Assembly: GCF_900095885.1 (NCBI RefSeq)
Contig: NZ_LT615367.1
Coordinates: forward strand, 868,001-932,000
Direction: 5' to 3'
DNA: 64,000 bases
Origin: Dickeya aquatica
GTDB lineage: Bacteria > Pseudomonadota > Gammaproteobacteria > Enterobacterales > Enterobacteriaceae
Below are positions 47,331 to 56,503 of this stretch, in pieces (position 1 is the stretch's first letter; the number at the start of each line of letters is the position of its first letter). Made by a program: the position numbers and the translations under genes. The notes under the pieces are model-generated. The model was not told the DNA's origin and did no database searches. It saw only the letters and a list, made by a program, of their open reading frames with translations.

Positions 47331-48523
47331 AAACGCGTGCGGCCCCTCCTTCATTATGGCGCTGGTTGTGTACCCGAATCTTGTCACTGGCGGTCGGTGC
47401 GGTGGTGTTAATCGCCTTGTGTATGTGGCTGCGCTTCGCGCTCTTGATTGTGTGGGTTAACCATAAAATGCCGCAAGCCGTGCGTCAGGAGTTGCTACAG
47501 CTACATGAAAACCCTGGGCAACACCGTCTGCGCTATTACGAGATCCTCGATACCTGGTACGGCCCGGAGGTGTTCTATCCCTCCATTGCCACCGTTGACT
47601 GGCTGATTCTGGTCATGCTGGTGCTGGTGGCGATTCCGCTGATTGTGGTGCTGGGGCTGTGGGCGGCCCGGCCATTGTCGGTGCAGTTCAGCCAATTGGC
47701 GATGTCGGCGCGTATGGTGGCGCGAGGCCAGTTTGCCAGCCGTGCCCGCACGGTGCCGGGCGCGCCTGCCGAATTGACCCGACTGACCCGTGACTTTAAC
47801 GCCATGACCGCGCAGCTTGAGCGTTATGAGCGCGAGCTGCGGGCGTCGCATGTGGCGATGGCTCACGAGCTACGCTCACCGTTGACTGCCGCCATGGGGC
47901 GCTTGCAAGGCATGATTGATGGGGTTTTCGACGCGGATGCCCGGCAATTACAGATGGTGATGCACCAGATGCTGAATTTAAACCGGCTGATTGATGATTT
48001 ACACCTGTTGTCGATGGTCAGTGCCGGGCAACTGGCCATTGAGAGCGTGCGGGTTAACCCGGTTGAGTTGCTGCGCGATCGCATTGCCTGGCTGAAACCG
48101 CATAGCGAGGCAGCCGGGTGGAGTATCCGGCTACAGGCCGGTGATGCAGGCTATTGCCTGGCGGACCCGCTGCGGCTGGGGCAGGTGTTTACCATCCTGA
48201 TGGACAACGCGATGCGCTACGCTCATGACGGCAAGGTGCAGGATATTACGGTCATTCGCCAGCCCACCCGTTGGGTAATACGCTTTCGTGATTATGGCCC
48301 CGGCGTCAGTGAGGCTTTTTTGCCGTTGATTTTCGAGCGTTTTTCCAGGGCAGAGTCATCCCGCTCGCGTCACTCTGGCGGCAGTGGGCTCGGTTTGTCG
48401 ATTGCGCAGGCAATCTGTGACGCGCTGGGCGGCAGCCTGATGGCGGAAAACCATCCGCAAGGCGGTATGTGTTTTACCGTGCAACTGCCGGTTGTCGATG
48501 AAGTTAACACGGCAGAGCACTAG
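47327..48523 (+). CDS. Sensor histidine kinase (AdeS-like)
   Basis: 398-aa membrane kinase. Two helices (ILSLAVGAVVLIALCMWLRF and TVDWLILVMLVLVAIPLIVV) bracket a short periplasmic loop of about 60 residues. A HAMP domain (RPLSVQFSQLAMSARMVARG), H-box VAMAHELRSPLTAAMG, N-box ILMDNAMRYAHDG, D-box DYGPGVSE and G-box GSGLGLSIAQAI follow. It overlaps the response regulator by 4 bp, which implies coupled translation. Confidence 0.92.
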   Translation: MKTRAAPPSLWRWLCTRILSLAVGAVVLIALCMWLRFALLIVWVNHKMPQAVRQELLQLHENPGQHRLRYYEILDTWYGPEVFYPSIATVDWLILVMLVLVAIPLIVVLGLWAARPLSVQFSQLAMSARMVARGQFASRARTVPGAPAELTRLTRDFNAMTAQLERYERELRASHVAMAHELRSPLTAAMGRLQGMIDGVFDADARQLQMVMHQMLNLNRLIDDLHLLSMVSAGQLAIESVRVNPVELLRDRIAWLKPHSEAAGWSIRLQAGDAGYCLADPLRLGQVFTILMDNAMRYAHDGKVQDITVIRQPTRWVIRFRDYGPGVSEAFLPLIFERFSRAESSRSRHSGGSGLGLSIAQAICDALGGSLMAENHPQGGMCFTVQLPVVDEVNTAEH

Positions 48524-48591
48524 TTTTTCTGTCGTCTTGATAGTTCCTTGATGAAGTGTGGCGACAATCTGGAAATGTCTGCGGTGTAATG

Positions 48592-48607
48592 GTTACTGAA
48601 CGGTAAC
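48592..48607 (+). promoter_or_regulatory. Inverted repeat just upstream of the efflux operon
   Basis: GTTAC-TGAACG-GTAAC lies 12-27 bp before the adaptor gene and directly precedes its AGGA ribosome-binding site. Candidate operator or RBS-proximal hairpin. Confidence 0.35.
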
Positions 48608-48619
48608 AGGATATCTTTT

Positions 48620-49774
48620 ATGACCCAGACCAAATCTACGTTATATGCCTTTTATCATGTCACTCGTCACTGGCATGAGGTTTTTCCCTCTGTCTTCGCA
48701 GGCGGAGTGGCCGGCCTGTGCCTCCTGCTGGCCGTGAGCCTGCTGTCCGGGTGTGACAATGCCCCCCATGCTGTTCAGACGGCTGCGCCGCGCCCGGTAC
48801 GAACCGTGACAGTCCAGCTTGCCTCTCAGGGCGAGGTGCTCTCCCAGACGGGAGAAATCCGCCCGACGCAGGAAACGTCGCTCGGCTTTCGTCTGGATGG
48901 TCGCCTGATTACGCGCCCGGTGGATGTCGGGGGCGAGGTGAAAGCCGGGGACATTATTGCCACGCTAGACACCCGTGACAGTGAAAACCAGCTTCAGAGT
49001 GCCAAAGCCGACCTCACCCGGGCGCTGGCTTCGGAGCACCTGGCCGAGCGCACGTTAAACCGAATGAAACAACTCGCTCCCAATGGGGCCATTTCCCGCG
49101 CGCAGCTCGATGAAGCGCAGTCCAACTGGTCATCAGCTGTATCGGTGCGCACCAGTGCGCAGGCCAGCGTGAAAAGTGCCCAAGACCGCCTGGATTACAC
49201 CCGCTTGACCGCCCCGGTAGCCGGTGTGATTACCTCGGTTAGCGCCAACCCCGGTCAGGTGGTGAGTGCTGGTCAGGAGGTCGTGCGGCTGGCAACATTT
49301 ACCGGTCGTGATGCGGTGTTTAATGTCTCCGGGCGTCTTATCAGCAGTGGCCTGAAAGACCCGAGCGTGACGGTATCACTGCTTTCTAATCCGGCGGTGA
49401 AAGCGCAAGGGCGGGTGCGGGATATCAGCCCGCTGGCCGATAGCGAAACCCGCACCTGGCGCGTGAGAGTCTCACTGATTGACCCCCCCAAAGAGATGGC
49501 GCTGGGCGCTACCGTACAAGGCGAGGTAACGTTACCGGCAGAGGATGCTCTGGCCTTGCCGGCATCAGCGCTGACGCGTCAGGGCGATGCTCCTGCGGTT
49601 TTTGTGGTCGAGCCGCAAACACACACGCTGCGTTTACAGCCCGTTACCCTTGGTCGCTACAGCGAGGAGCAAATTTTTGTCACGGAGGGCCTGCATACGG
49701 GGGATAGCGTTGTTACCGCCGGGGTGAGTAAATTGCGTGCGGGTGAGAAAGTGACGTTGTTGGGGGCGAACTGA
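48620..49774 (+). CDS. RND efflux periplasmic adaptor (MFP) lipoprotein
   Basis: 384-aa membrane-fusion protein. The lipobox LLSGC (about residue 45) follows a hydrophobic stretch, so it is a lipoprotein, as in AcrA-like adaptors. Lipoyl half motif VDVGGEVKAGDIIATLDTRD, alpha-hairpin (residues ~115-190), second half motif YTRLTAPVAGVITSVSANPG and a C-terminal barrel/MP domain. It overlaps the RND gene by one base (stop/start TGATG). The N-terminus before the lipobox is long (about 44 residues), so a later start is possible. Confidence 0.92.
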   Translation: MTQTKSTLYAFYHVTRHWHEVFPSVFAGGVAGLCLLLAVSLLSGCDNAPHAVQTAAPRPVRTVTVQLASQGEVLSQTGEIRPTQETSLGFRLDGRLITRPVDVGGEVKAGDIIATLDTRDSENQLQSAKADLTRALASEHLAERTLNRMKQLAPNGAISRAQLDEAQSNWSSAVSVRTSAQASVKSAQDRLDYTRLTAPVAGVITSVSANPGQVVSAGQEVVRLATFTGRDAVFNVSGRLISSGLKDPSVTVSLLSNPAVKAQGRVRDISPLADSETRTWRVRVSLIDPPKEMALGATVQGEVTLPAEDALALPASALTRQGDAPAVFVVEPQTHTLRLQPVTLGRYSEEQIFVTEGLHTGDSVVTAGVSKLRAGEKVTLLGAN

Positions 49775-52700
49775 TGTCTGGCGGATTGAAGCAAAAGTGG
49801 AACCTGTCAGCCTGGGCGCTGAAGCACCAGCAAATGGTGGCGTTTTTTATGCTGATCATCATGGCCGCCGGGGTGATGAGCTACCAGCGGTTGCCCCGTA
49901 ACGAAGACCCGGCCTTCACCATTAAAACGGCGGTGGTTTCAGCACGCTGGCCCGGTGCCACGGTGCAAGATACCGTCAGTTTCGTTACCGATGTGCTGGA
50001 AAAGAAACTGCAAGAAACGCCCTATCTGGATTTTATCGAGAGCTATAGCCGCCCTGGTGAGGCGGTGATTTTTGTTAACCTGCGCGACAGTACCCCGCCC
50101 TCAGCGGTGAAAGGCATCTGGTATAGCGTGCGTAAAAAGATGAAAGATATCGCCTCGGCGTTGCCGGATGGCGTCGCTGAGCCTGCGGTAAACGATGAGT
50201 TTGATGACACCTTCGGCACCCTTTATGGTTTCACCGCTGAAGGCTATTCACCAAGAGAGCTGCGCGACAAGGTGGATGATATCCGCACCGCCCTGCTGAC
50301 GATACCGGATGTGGGCAAAATAGAGGTGTTAGGTGCCGAGGAAGAGCAGATCATCGTGGCCTTTTCCCCCCGGCAACTGGCTGGCATGGGGCTCGATTTA
50401 CAGCAAGTGACGGCCGCCTTGCAGGCGCAAAATGCGGTCAGCCCGGCGGGGATGATTCGTACCGCACACGATAAGGTGGAACTGCGCGTGAGCGGGGCGT
50501 TTATGTCTGAAGAGAGCCTGCGTCAGGTGACGCTGCATATTGGCGGGCGCTTTATCCCGCTGACGGACATCGCCAGCCTGCATCGTCAGCGCGCTGAACC
50601 ACCGGCCCCCAGGTTTCGCGTTAACGGGCAACCGGCGATAGGGCTGGCTATCTCCATGGCTCCCACCGGCAATATGCTGGCGTTTGGCGAGGCGCTACGC
50701 AGCAAGATGGCCGTCATTAAATCGGCGCTGCCATATGGGATTGACGTCACCGATGTGGCTGACCAGTCAGCGGTGGTGAAATCCTCGGTCGATGGGTTTG
50801 TCAAAGTCCTGCTGGAAGCGGTGGTTATCGTGCTGGCGGTATCGTTCGTGTCGCTCGGCAGCCGGGCCGGACTGGTGGTGGCCGCATCAATCCCGATTGT
50901 GCTGGCAATGACCTTTATCGGCATGGAGATAGCCGGTATCGGTTTGCAGCGTATTTCGCTCGGTGCGCTGATTATTGCGCTGGGGCTGCTGGTGGATGAC
51001 GCGATGATAACGGTGGAAGCGATGGTTTCCAGTCTTGAGAAGGGCGAGGTGCGTGAGCAGGCGGCAACCCGCGCTTACGAAACCACAGCCTTTCCGATGC
51101 TGACCGGCACACTGGTGATGGTAGCCGGTTTTATTCCGGTCGGCTTTGCTGCGTCCGGGGCCGGTGAATACTGTTATTCGCTGTTTATCGTGGTGCTGAT
51201 GTCGCTACTGAGTTCCTGGGTGGTGGCTATTCTATTTTCACCGCTGATAGGGGTCTGGCTGCTGGCGAAACAGATACCTGTTCATGCCGCAACGCCCGGT
51301 CGTCTCGCGCGTGCTTACCATCGCCTGCTGGAGATGGCCTTACGCTACCGTGGCCGTACCTTGTGGCTGTCTGTTGCGATGTTGCTGCTGGCGGTGCTGG
51401 CTGCAAGCCGGCTTCAGGGCGAATTTTTCCCGGCATCCGACAGGCCCGAGTTGCTGGTCAGTTTGACGCTGCCGCGCAATGCCTCTCAGGAGGCCACCGC
51501 GCGTGAAGTGGCGCGTCTTGAAAAATCGCTTGCCGATGACCCTGACCTTGACCATTTCTCTACCTATGTGGGGGCCGGTGCGGTGCGCTTTTATCTGCCG
51601 ATGGAGGTGTTACTGCAAAATGAAAACCTTGCACAACTGGTGCTGGTGGCGAAGGGGTTGAAAGAGCGGGATGCGTTGCGAGCCCGGCTGGAGGCGCGGC
51701 TGAAGCAAGATTTCAGCCATTTGGTCGCCAGAGTGTCGCCACTGGAGCTGGGGCCGCCTGTCGGCTGGCCGTTGAAATATCGGGTGAGCGGGCCGGATAT
51801 TAGCAAGGTGCGTGAATATGCCAATGCACTGGCGTCGCTGGTTGCCGCGAATACCGGTGCGCGTGAAGTGAGCCTGACCGCCGGGGAGCCGGAGCGCGTG
51901 ATTCGCGTCGCGCTAAACCAGACGGAAGCGCGCGCCGTTGGTGTCAGTTCTCAGGCGGTGGCCAGTGCGCTGGCTACCATTTTTTCCGGCACCACCGTGA
52001 CTCAGGTGCGCGATCGCAATCGTATGGTGGATGTGGTAGTGCGTGCCCGGGATGAGGAGCGCCAGGATCTGGACACCGTTGCCAGCCTGCAATTGCGCAC
52101 CTCGAATGGTCAGCGGGTGCCGCTGGAGCAGATAGCGACCGTCAGCTATGACGTGGATGAGCCTATCATCTGGCGTCGCCAGCGGCTGCCGTTTATCACG
52201 GTGCAGACCGATGTGGCCGTGGGCGTTCGGGCGCAAACGCTGTCTGAATCCTTAGCGCCTCAGGTGGCAGCCTATCAGGCGACACTGCCTGGTGGATACC
52301 AGATTGAAGAAGGCGGCGCGGTGGCAGAATCGAACAAGGGCAACCGCTCGGTCTATCAGGTTCTGCCGGTGACGTTGCTGGTGATGCTGATTTTGCTGAT
52401 GGTGCAGTTACAGCGTTTCTCCCGCATGGCACTGGCGCTATTGATGGCTCCCTTCGGGTTAATCGGCGTGGTGGCTGCGATGCTGCCAACGGCTACACCA
52501 ATGGGGTTTGTTGCCCTGCTTGGGGTGATTGCGCTGGCGGGGATGATAATCCGCAACGCGGTGATTTTAATCAGTGAAGTGGATACCAATGTGGCGCAGG
52601 GAGGGTCAGCGCATGAGGCGATTATTCAGGCCGCACAGCACCGCTCCCGGCCGATTTTGCTCACCGCGCTGGCGGCGATTCTGGGGATGATCCCGATTGC

Positions 52701-52839
52701 GACGCAGGTGTTCTGGGGGCCGATGGCCTACGCCATTATCGGTGGGTTGCTGGCGGCTACTTTACTGACACTGACTGTTTTACCGGCTGCCATCAGTCTG
52801 GTGATGCAATGGGAGGCCCCGCGCCACCCTCGTGCCTGA
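49774..52839 (+). CDS. RND-family multidrug efflux permease
   Basis: 1021-aa HAE-1-like RND transporter with 12 helices and two large periplasmic loops. The proton-relay aspartates are in TM4 (IIALGLLVDDAMITVEAMV). N-terminal KHQQMVAFFMLIIMAAGVMS and C-terminal MGFVALLGVIALAGMIIRNA and GPMAYAIIGGLLAATLLTL are typical. Second gene of the MFP-RND operon behind the AdeRS-like regulators. No outer-membrane factor is encoded here, so it probably uses TolC. Substrates cannot be read off the sequence. Confidence 0.93.
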   Translation: MSGGLKQKWNLSAWALKHQQMVAFFMLIIMAAGVMSYQRLPRNEDPAFTIKTAVVSARWPGATVQDTVSFVTDVLEKKLQETPYLDFIESYSRPGEAVIFVNLRDSTPPSAVKGIWYSVRKKMKDIASALPDGVAEPAVNDEFDDTFGTLYGFTAEGYSPRELRDKVDDIRTALLTIPDVGKIEVLGAEEEQIIVAFSPRQLAGMGLDLQQVTAALQAQNAVSPAGMIRTAHDKVELRVSGAFMSEESLRQVTLHIGGRFIPLTDIASLHRQRAEPPAPRFRVNGQPAIGLAISMAPTGNMLAFGEALRSKMAVIKSALPYGIDVTDVADQSAVVKSSVDGFVKVLLEAVVIVLAVSFVSLGSRAGLVVAASIPIVLAMTFIGMEIAGIGLQRISLGALIIALGLLVDDAMITVEAMVSSLEKGEVREQAATRAYETTAFPMLTGTLVMVAGFIPVGFAASGAGEYCYSLFIVVLMSLLSSWVVAILFSPLIGVWLLAKQIPVHAATPGRLARAYHRLLEMALRYRGRTLWLSVAMLLLAVLAASRLQGEFFPASDRPELLVSLTLPRNASQEATAREVARLEKSLADDPDLDHFSTYVGAGAVRFYLPMEVLLQNENLAQLVLVAKGLKERDALRARLEARLKQDFSHLVARVSPLELGPPVGWPLKYRVSGPDISKVREYANALASLVAANTGAREVSLTAGEPERVIRVALNQTEARAVGVSSQAVASALATIFSGTTVTQVRDRNRMVDVVVRARDEERQDLDTVASLQLRTSNGQRVPLEQIATVSYDVDEPIIWRRQRLPFITVQTDVAVGVRAQTLSESLAPQVAAYQATLPGGYQIEEGGAVAESNKGNRSVYQVLPVTLLVMLILLMVQLQRFSRMALALLMAPFGLIGVVAAMLPTATPMGFVALLGVIALAGMIIRNAVILISEVDTNVAQGGSAHEAIIQAAQHRSRPILLTALAAILGMIPIATQVFWGPMAYAIIGGLLAATLLTLTVLPAAISLVMQWEAPRHPRA

Positions 52840-52869
52840 TGCCGGTATCAATAAACAGGGTAAGAGAGA

Positions 52870-52897
52870 AGCAAGGCCCCGGCCGGGGCCTTGCTTG
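52870..52897 (+). terminator. Perfect 28-bp palindrome after the RND gene
   Basis: AAGCAAGGCCCC-GGCC-GGGGCCTTGCTT folds into a 12-bp GC-rich hairpin 30 bp after the RND stop. No U-run follows; probable terminator or 3' stabiliser. Confidence 0.6.
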
Positions 52898-53037
52898 CGC
52901 GCCCAGAGACTACGCGCGCAGCGCGAGCGATAAAACGCTGTCATGAGTGGTGCTGCGCACTAACAGGAAAGCCGTTGCTTATTTTCGACAGGCTCCTTAC
53001 CCTTGGGCCCAACAGTATCGAGCCTGGAGAAACCAGT

Positions 53038-53433
53038 ATGCAAACCATCGAAAAATTGCTGCGTGGCAATGTGCTGGCCGCCGCCTGCCCCTCGCGTGAG
53101 GTGCTACAGCATATTACCAGCCGCTGGGGTATCCTTATTCTGCTGGTGCTGGCGTCAAAAACGCTGCGTTTTAGCGAGCTGCGGCGTCTTATCAACGGGG
53201 TGAGTGAGCGTATGCTGGCACAAACGTTACAAACGCTCGAAGGCGATGGTCTTATCAACAGGGTGGCTTATGACGTGGTGCCGCCACACGTTGAGTACAG
53301 CCTGACGCCATTAGGTCAGGAGGCGTCAGAAAAAGTGCAGATACTGATAGACTGGATAGAACAGAGTATGCCGCGCATTGCCGGGCACTGGTATCAGGCT
53401 GAACATGACAAGCCCCGAAAAACCTCTGCCTGA
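53038..53433 (+). CDS. HxlR-family transcriptional regulator
   Basis: 131-aa winged-helix regulator. It shows the HxlR pattern: a conserved N-terminal Cys (AACPSREVLQHI), SRWGILILLVLASKTLRFSE, LRRLINGVSERMLAQTLQTL then EGDGLINRVAYDVVPPHVEY and SLTPLGQEA. The N-terminal Cys is often redox- or electrophile-sensing in this family. ATG 53038 has RBS GGAGA; in-frame codons upstream are unconserved. It follows the RND operon on the same strand but beyond a strong hairpin, so its target is unclear. Confidence 0.88.
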   Translation: MQTIEKLLRGNVLAAACPSREVLQHITSRWGILILLVLASKTLRFSELRRLINGVSERMLAQTLQTLEGDGLINRVAYDVVPPHVEYSLTPLGQEASEKVQILIDWIEQSMPRIAGHWYQAEHDKPRKTSA

Positions 53434-54113
53434 GGCAGGCGGCACACTTTTGCCCCTGGCCTGCCGCTGATAGCAGGAGGGTTATCGGTATAAACATGCC
53501 TGATATTTCGCCGATGTTCAGTTGCCTGCCGGTTCAAATGGTGTGTGGCGCGTTTGTGTATATTTAAGTCGGGGCCATAAATTAATATATAACCGCCGCG
53601 TGCCGGTCGGTGATGTCCGGTCTTTGGGTGAATAAAGGGGCTGACTGGAATAGACATTCTCTTTACTGGTAAACGTTATTGCGTTGTCGAATTTCTTCCT
53701 CTCCCTATTTTAGCAAGCTATTCCGACAGTATTCTCTATTTGATTTATTCAAGCAGAGCCATTTAACCATCAGGCTCACGTTTTATCGCACAAGATGAAG
53801 GGGGAAGGCTGAGTAAGATATTTCAGTGTGATAGTTTTGCCATGTTGTGATGAAAACACCGCTATTTTCGTCGAAATATGCATTAAAGGCTCATCTTGAG
53901 CCTGGTGGTTCGGCGGCGGTTATTTCCATGGTATTTATTGTGGGTAATTATTTTGTTTATTTTTTTATACTCTTTTTTTATGCGATAAAAATATGACCTG
54001 ATTTTTTCAGTCGATTCCTGCATTCATCACCAGACGCCTGAATGATGATGCACGTCCCGATTTTCGGGAGGAAGGAATAATATTTTACTATGGGCAAACT
54101 GGAGGAATATGTC
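53434..54113. other. AT-rich region upstream of the fim locus
   Basis: 680 bp without a gene I can support. Composition turns AT-rich towards the recombinase gene. A small CCCGA-TTT-TCGGG hairpin (54056-54068) lies just before the recombinase RBS region. It probably holds the recombinase promoter, but no clear -10/-35 stands out. Confidence 0.5.
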
Positions 54114-54695
54114 ATGACAAAAAGAAAGTTTTTAACCTATGAAGAGGTTCGTAGGTTAATTGCAGCGAGCTATAATAAAGGAACCGGTGTGCGTGACAGT
54201 TGCCTGATCTTACTGGCATTTCGTCACGGTCTGCGTATCAGTGAGTTACTCGATCTGCGTTTTCCCGATCTGGATTTGAGTGAAGGGCGCTTAAATGTGC
54301 GACGGCTCAAAAATGGGTTTTCCACCGTGCACCCGCTGATGGCGGATGAATGTCAGGCGTTATCCGCATGGATGACGTTGCGTGAGAGCTGGAAAGCGGC
54401 ACCTGGCAACAATGCCATCTTTATTTCACGGCGAGGGACGAGACTGTCGAGAAAACAGGCCTGGCATGTGATTCGCTGTGCCGGTGAGCGGGCGGGGATT
54501 GCGACGGTGACCCATCCGCATATGTTGCGTCATGCCTGTGGCTATGAGCTGGCAGAGCGCGGTACGGACACCCGGTTGATTCAGGATTATCTGGGGCATC
54601 GCAATATTCGTCATACCGTCAGTTATACGGCAAGCAACGCCGCGCGTTTTTTTGGCATCTGGGAAAGGGACAATCGCACAGGGCTCGTTGGGTAA
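54114..54695 (+). CDS. fimE: FimE-like tyrosine recombinase for the fim switch
   Basis: 193-aa site-specific recombinase that inverts the adjacent promoter element. Catalytic residues are visible: Arg41 (HGLRISELLDLRF), His136/Arg139 (HPHMLRHACGYELAERG), His162 (DYLGHRNIRHT) and nucleophile Tyr171 (SYTASNAARFFGIWER). It is closer to E. coli FimE than FimB (RISELLDL, INVRRLKNGFSTVHPL-like NVRRLKNGFSTVHPL, AIFISRRGTRLSR). ATG 54114 follows GGAGG by 8 nt; an in-frame ATG at 54090 has a weaker context. It is the only recombinase gene beside the switch; E. coli and Klebsiella have both fimB and fimE. Confidence 0.92.
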   Translation: MTKRKFLTYEEVRRLIAASYNKGTGVRDSCLILLAFRHGLRISELLDLRFPDLDLSEGRLNVRRLKNGFSTVHPLMADECQALSAWMTLRESWKAAPGNNAIFISRRGTRLSRKQAWHVIRCAGERAGIATVTHPHMLRHACGYELAERGTDTRLIQDYLGHRNIRHTVSYTASNAARFFGIWERDNRTGLVG

Positions 54696-54747
54696 ATTTG
54701 GGGAAGAATAAAATGCTAATTTTTGGGCAAATAATAAGCATCTTTAA

Positions 54748-55084
54748 GACATTTGGGACCAAACTGTCTGTACTATAAAATCACCTCTCGCTCATTGCAA
54801 CATCTCTTCATACTTATTAATACTTTATATTAAATAACTATATGATTAAAAAGTAATTTATTTTTACTGGTAAACATATTTGCTGGTTTTTACACTCTGT
54901 TACTCCCTGCATATCCCCGTCGTTCCTCCTTGCCCGACATCGTGTTTTAGGCATTTTAGCCGCTATCTTGCAAGGTTTTTTCATGTTTATAGCCAGAACC
55001 CATTGTCTTTTTTTTGGATTTTTATTCCATATTTAATCAATTATATGGATTAAAAATCTATAAGACAAAATGGTCCCAAGTGTC
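54748..55084. repeat. fimS: fimS-like invertible promoter element
   Basis: Left arm GACATTTGGGACCA (54748-54761) and right arm TGGTCCCAAGTGTC (55071-55084) are inverted repeats, 14 bp with one mismatch and a 9-bp perfect core TTGGGACCA. The cores are centred 318 bp apart, almost the size of E. coli fimS (314 bp, core TTGGGGCCA). The element lies between a FimE-like recombinase and fimA. The best promoter inside points left, away from fimA, so this copy appears to be in the OFF orientation. Confidence 0.9.
54772..54800 (-). promoter_or_regulatory. Invertible fimA promoter, here facing away from fimA
   Basis: Read on the minus strand: -35 TTGCAA (54800-54795), 17-bp spacer, -10 TATAGT (54777-54772). 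Predicted start near 54765, just inside the left inverted repeat. Inversion would place it just inside the right repeat, reading into fimA, which matches the geometry of the E. coli fimA promoter. Confidence 0.7.
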
Positions 55085-55192
55085 TCATCTGAATGGGCTA
55101 AATGAAGCCGGTTTTGGCGTTCGGAAATAGGCTAAAACACATTTCTGATTGGTTCTGCAAACAGGGGCTTCCTGAGCGTTTTTTTTGAATAT

Positions 55193-55205
55193 AATCAATT
55201 GTTTA
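55193..55205 (+). promoter_or_regulatory. Candidate IHF site before fimA
   Basis: AATCAATTGTTTA fits WATCAA-N4-TTR exactly, 14 bp before the fimA start and 109 bp outside the right repeat. A near match lies inside the element at 55035-55047. IHF is needed for E. coli fim inversion; in AT-rich DNA a chance match is possible. Confidence 0.4.
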
Positions 55206-55218
55206 TTAAGGAAATAAT

Positions 55219-55794
55219 ATGCGTATTAAATCGCTGGCAATCGTGGTTGCATCTGCATTGGTATTGAGTTCAGCCGCTCATGCAGCGGGCGACAATCCGG
55301 CTCCGCCGAAAGCCTCGGTGGTCACGGTCAATGGCGGGACGGTGCATTTCAAAGGCGAGGTGGTTAACGCTGCCTGTGCGGTGGATGCCGGTTCCGTTGA
55401 CCAGACGGTACAACTGGGGCAGGTGCGTAGTACCAAATTAGCATCAGCGGGCAACACCAGTTCCGCGGTGGGCTTCAACATCAAGCTTAATGATTGCGAT
55501 ACCACGGTTGCTGGCAAGGCGTCTGTGGCGTTTTCCGGTTCAGCCGTGAGCGCGACCCATGGCAACGTGCTTGCCCTGCAAAGCTCTGCTGCCGGGGGCG
55601 CGACCAATGTAGGGGTTCAAATTCTTGACAGCAGCGGCACACCGTTAGCGCTAAATGGCGAAGCGTTTAGCGCCCCCATCAAGCTCAACGACGGCACCAA
55701 TACCCTGCCGTTTCAGGCTCGTTATTACGCAACCGGTGCAGCAACGGCCGGGGTCGCTAATGCCGATGCCACCTTTAAGGTGCAATACCAATAA
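55219..55794 (+). CDS. fimA: Type 1 fimbrial major subunit FimA
   Basis: Major pilin of 191 aa. Signal peptide to about SSAAHA (residue 23), then a short Pro-rich insertion ([10 protein letters not shown]) before the highly conserved [56 protein letters not shown] and [20 protein letters not shown]; ends [10 protein letters not shown]. The two cysteines (AACAV, NDCDT) and penultimate Tyr are as expected. RBS AAGGAAAT. Its promoter is the invertible element 134 bp upstream. Confidence 0.96.
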   Translation: MRIKSLAIVVASALVLSSAAHAAGDNPAPPKASVVTVNGGTVHFKGEVVNAACAVDAGSVDQTVQLGQVRSTKLASAGNTSSAVGFNIKLNDCDTTVAGKASVAFSGSAVSATHGNVLALQSSAAGGATNVGVQILDSSGTPLALNGEAFSAPIKLNDGTNTLPFQARYYATGAATAGVANADATFKVQYQ

Positions 55795-55890
55795 GGTGCC
55801 GTGCCCATCATGAAGTTAAAGGCAACGGAGGCGATATCGGGCCAGCCAGGAGGGCCCGTTTACAACAGCGCAATATAAGGAGGCGGTGAG

Positions 55891-56430
55891 ATGCGGGGAG
55901 TGAACGCCGTGCTGTTGATTATCCTGTTTTCGCCAGCCGTTGTTGCAGGCCATCACTGGAACGTGGTGCTGCCGGGCGGCAACATGCGGTTTCAGGGGGA
56001 AATTATTGCCGAGTCATGCCGGGTGGAAGCCGCAGACCAGCACATGACGGTGCTGATGGGGCAAATGCCGGATAACCGCTTGCAGGGTATTGGCTCTGAT
56101 GCCGGGGCCGTACCTTTTGTTATCCACCTTCTGGATTGTAACCCCACGGTGCGTGAACGGGTGGGGGTGGCTTTTCAGGGGGTGGCTGACAGCGCGAACC
56201 CTGACGTTCTGGCGATTGCTGATGGGCCACAAGCCGCCCGTGGCGTTGGTGTGGCGCTATTTAATGCCGAAAACCGATTGATTGCGCTTAATCGGGAGCC
56301 ACAGACATGGGCCCGGTTATCCCCGGGATCCGTAGATTTGCATTTTGTCGCCAAATATCGCGCCACCCGTCATGAAATAAGCGGTGGTGTGGCTAACGCT
56401 CAGGCCTGGTTTTCGCTGACGTACCCGTAA
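55891..56430 (+). CDS. fimI: Fimbrial protein FimI
   Basis: 179-aa pilin-like protein. It matches FimI: signal peptide ending near VVAG, LPGGNMRFQGEIIAESCRVE, MTVLMGQMPDNR, VPFVIHLLDCNPTVRERVGV and LHFVAKYRATRHEISGGVAN; ends AQAWFSLTYP. FimI is thought to terminate rod growth or anchor the rod at the usher. RBS GGAGGCGGTGAG. Second gene of the operon, 96 bp after fimA. Confidence 0.93.
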   Translation: MRGVNAVLLIILFSPAVVAGHHWNVVLPGGNMRFQGEIIAESCRVEAADQHMTVLMGQMPDNRLQGIGSDAGAVPFVIHLLDCNPTVRERVGVAFQGVADSANPDVLAIADGPQAARGVGVALFNAENRLIALNREPQTWARLSPGSVDLHFVAKYRATRHEISGGVANAQAWFSLTYP

Positions 56431-56503
56431 TCAACACCGGTTCGTGTGAGACATACCGCTGACATTCGACGCCAGATAATGCTTTGGGCGACCAGGAGAT
56501 AAC

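Noticed and set aside
53394..53657. 87-codon open frame on the minus strand near the fim locus
   Set aside because: Low-complexity, Arg/His-rich translation without motif; overlaps the HxlR gene antisense.
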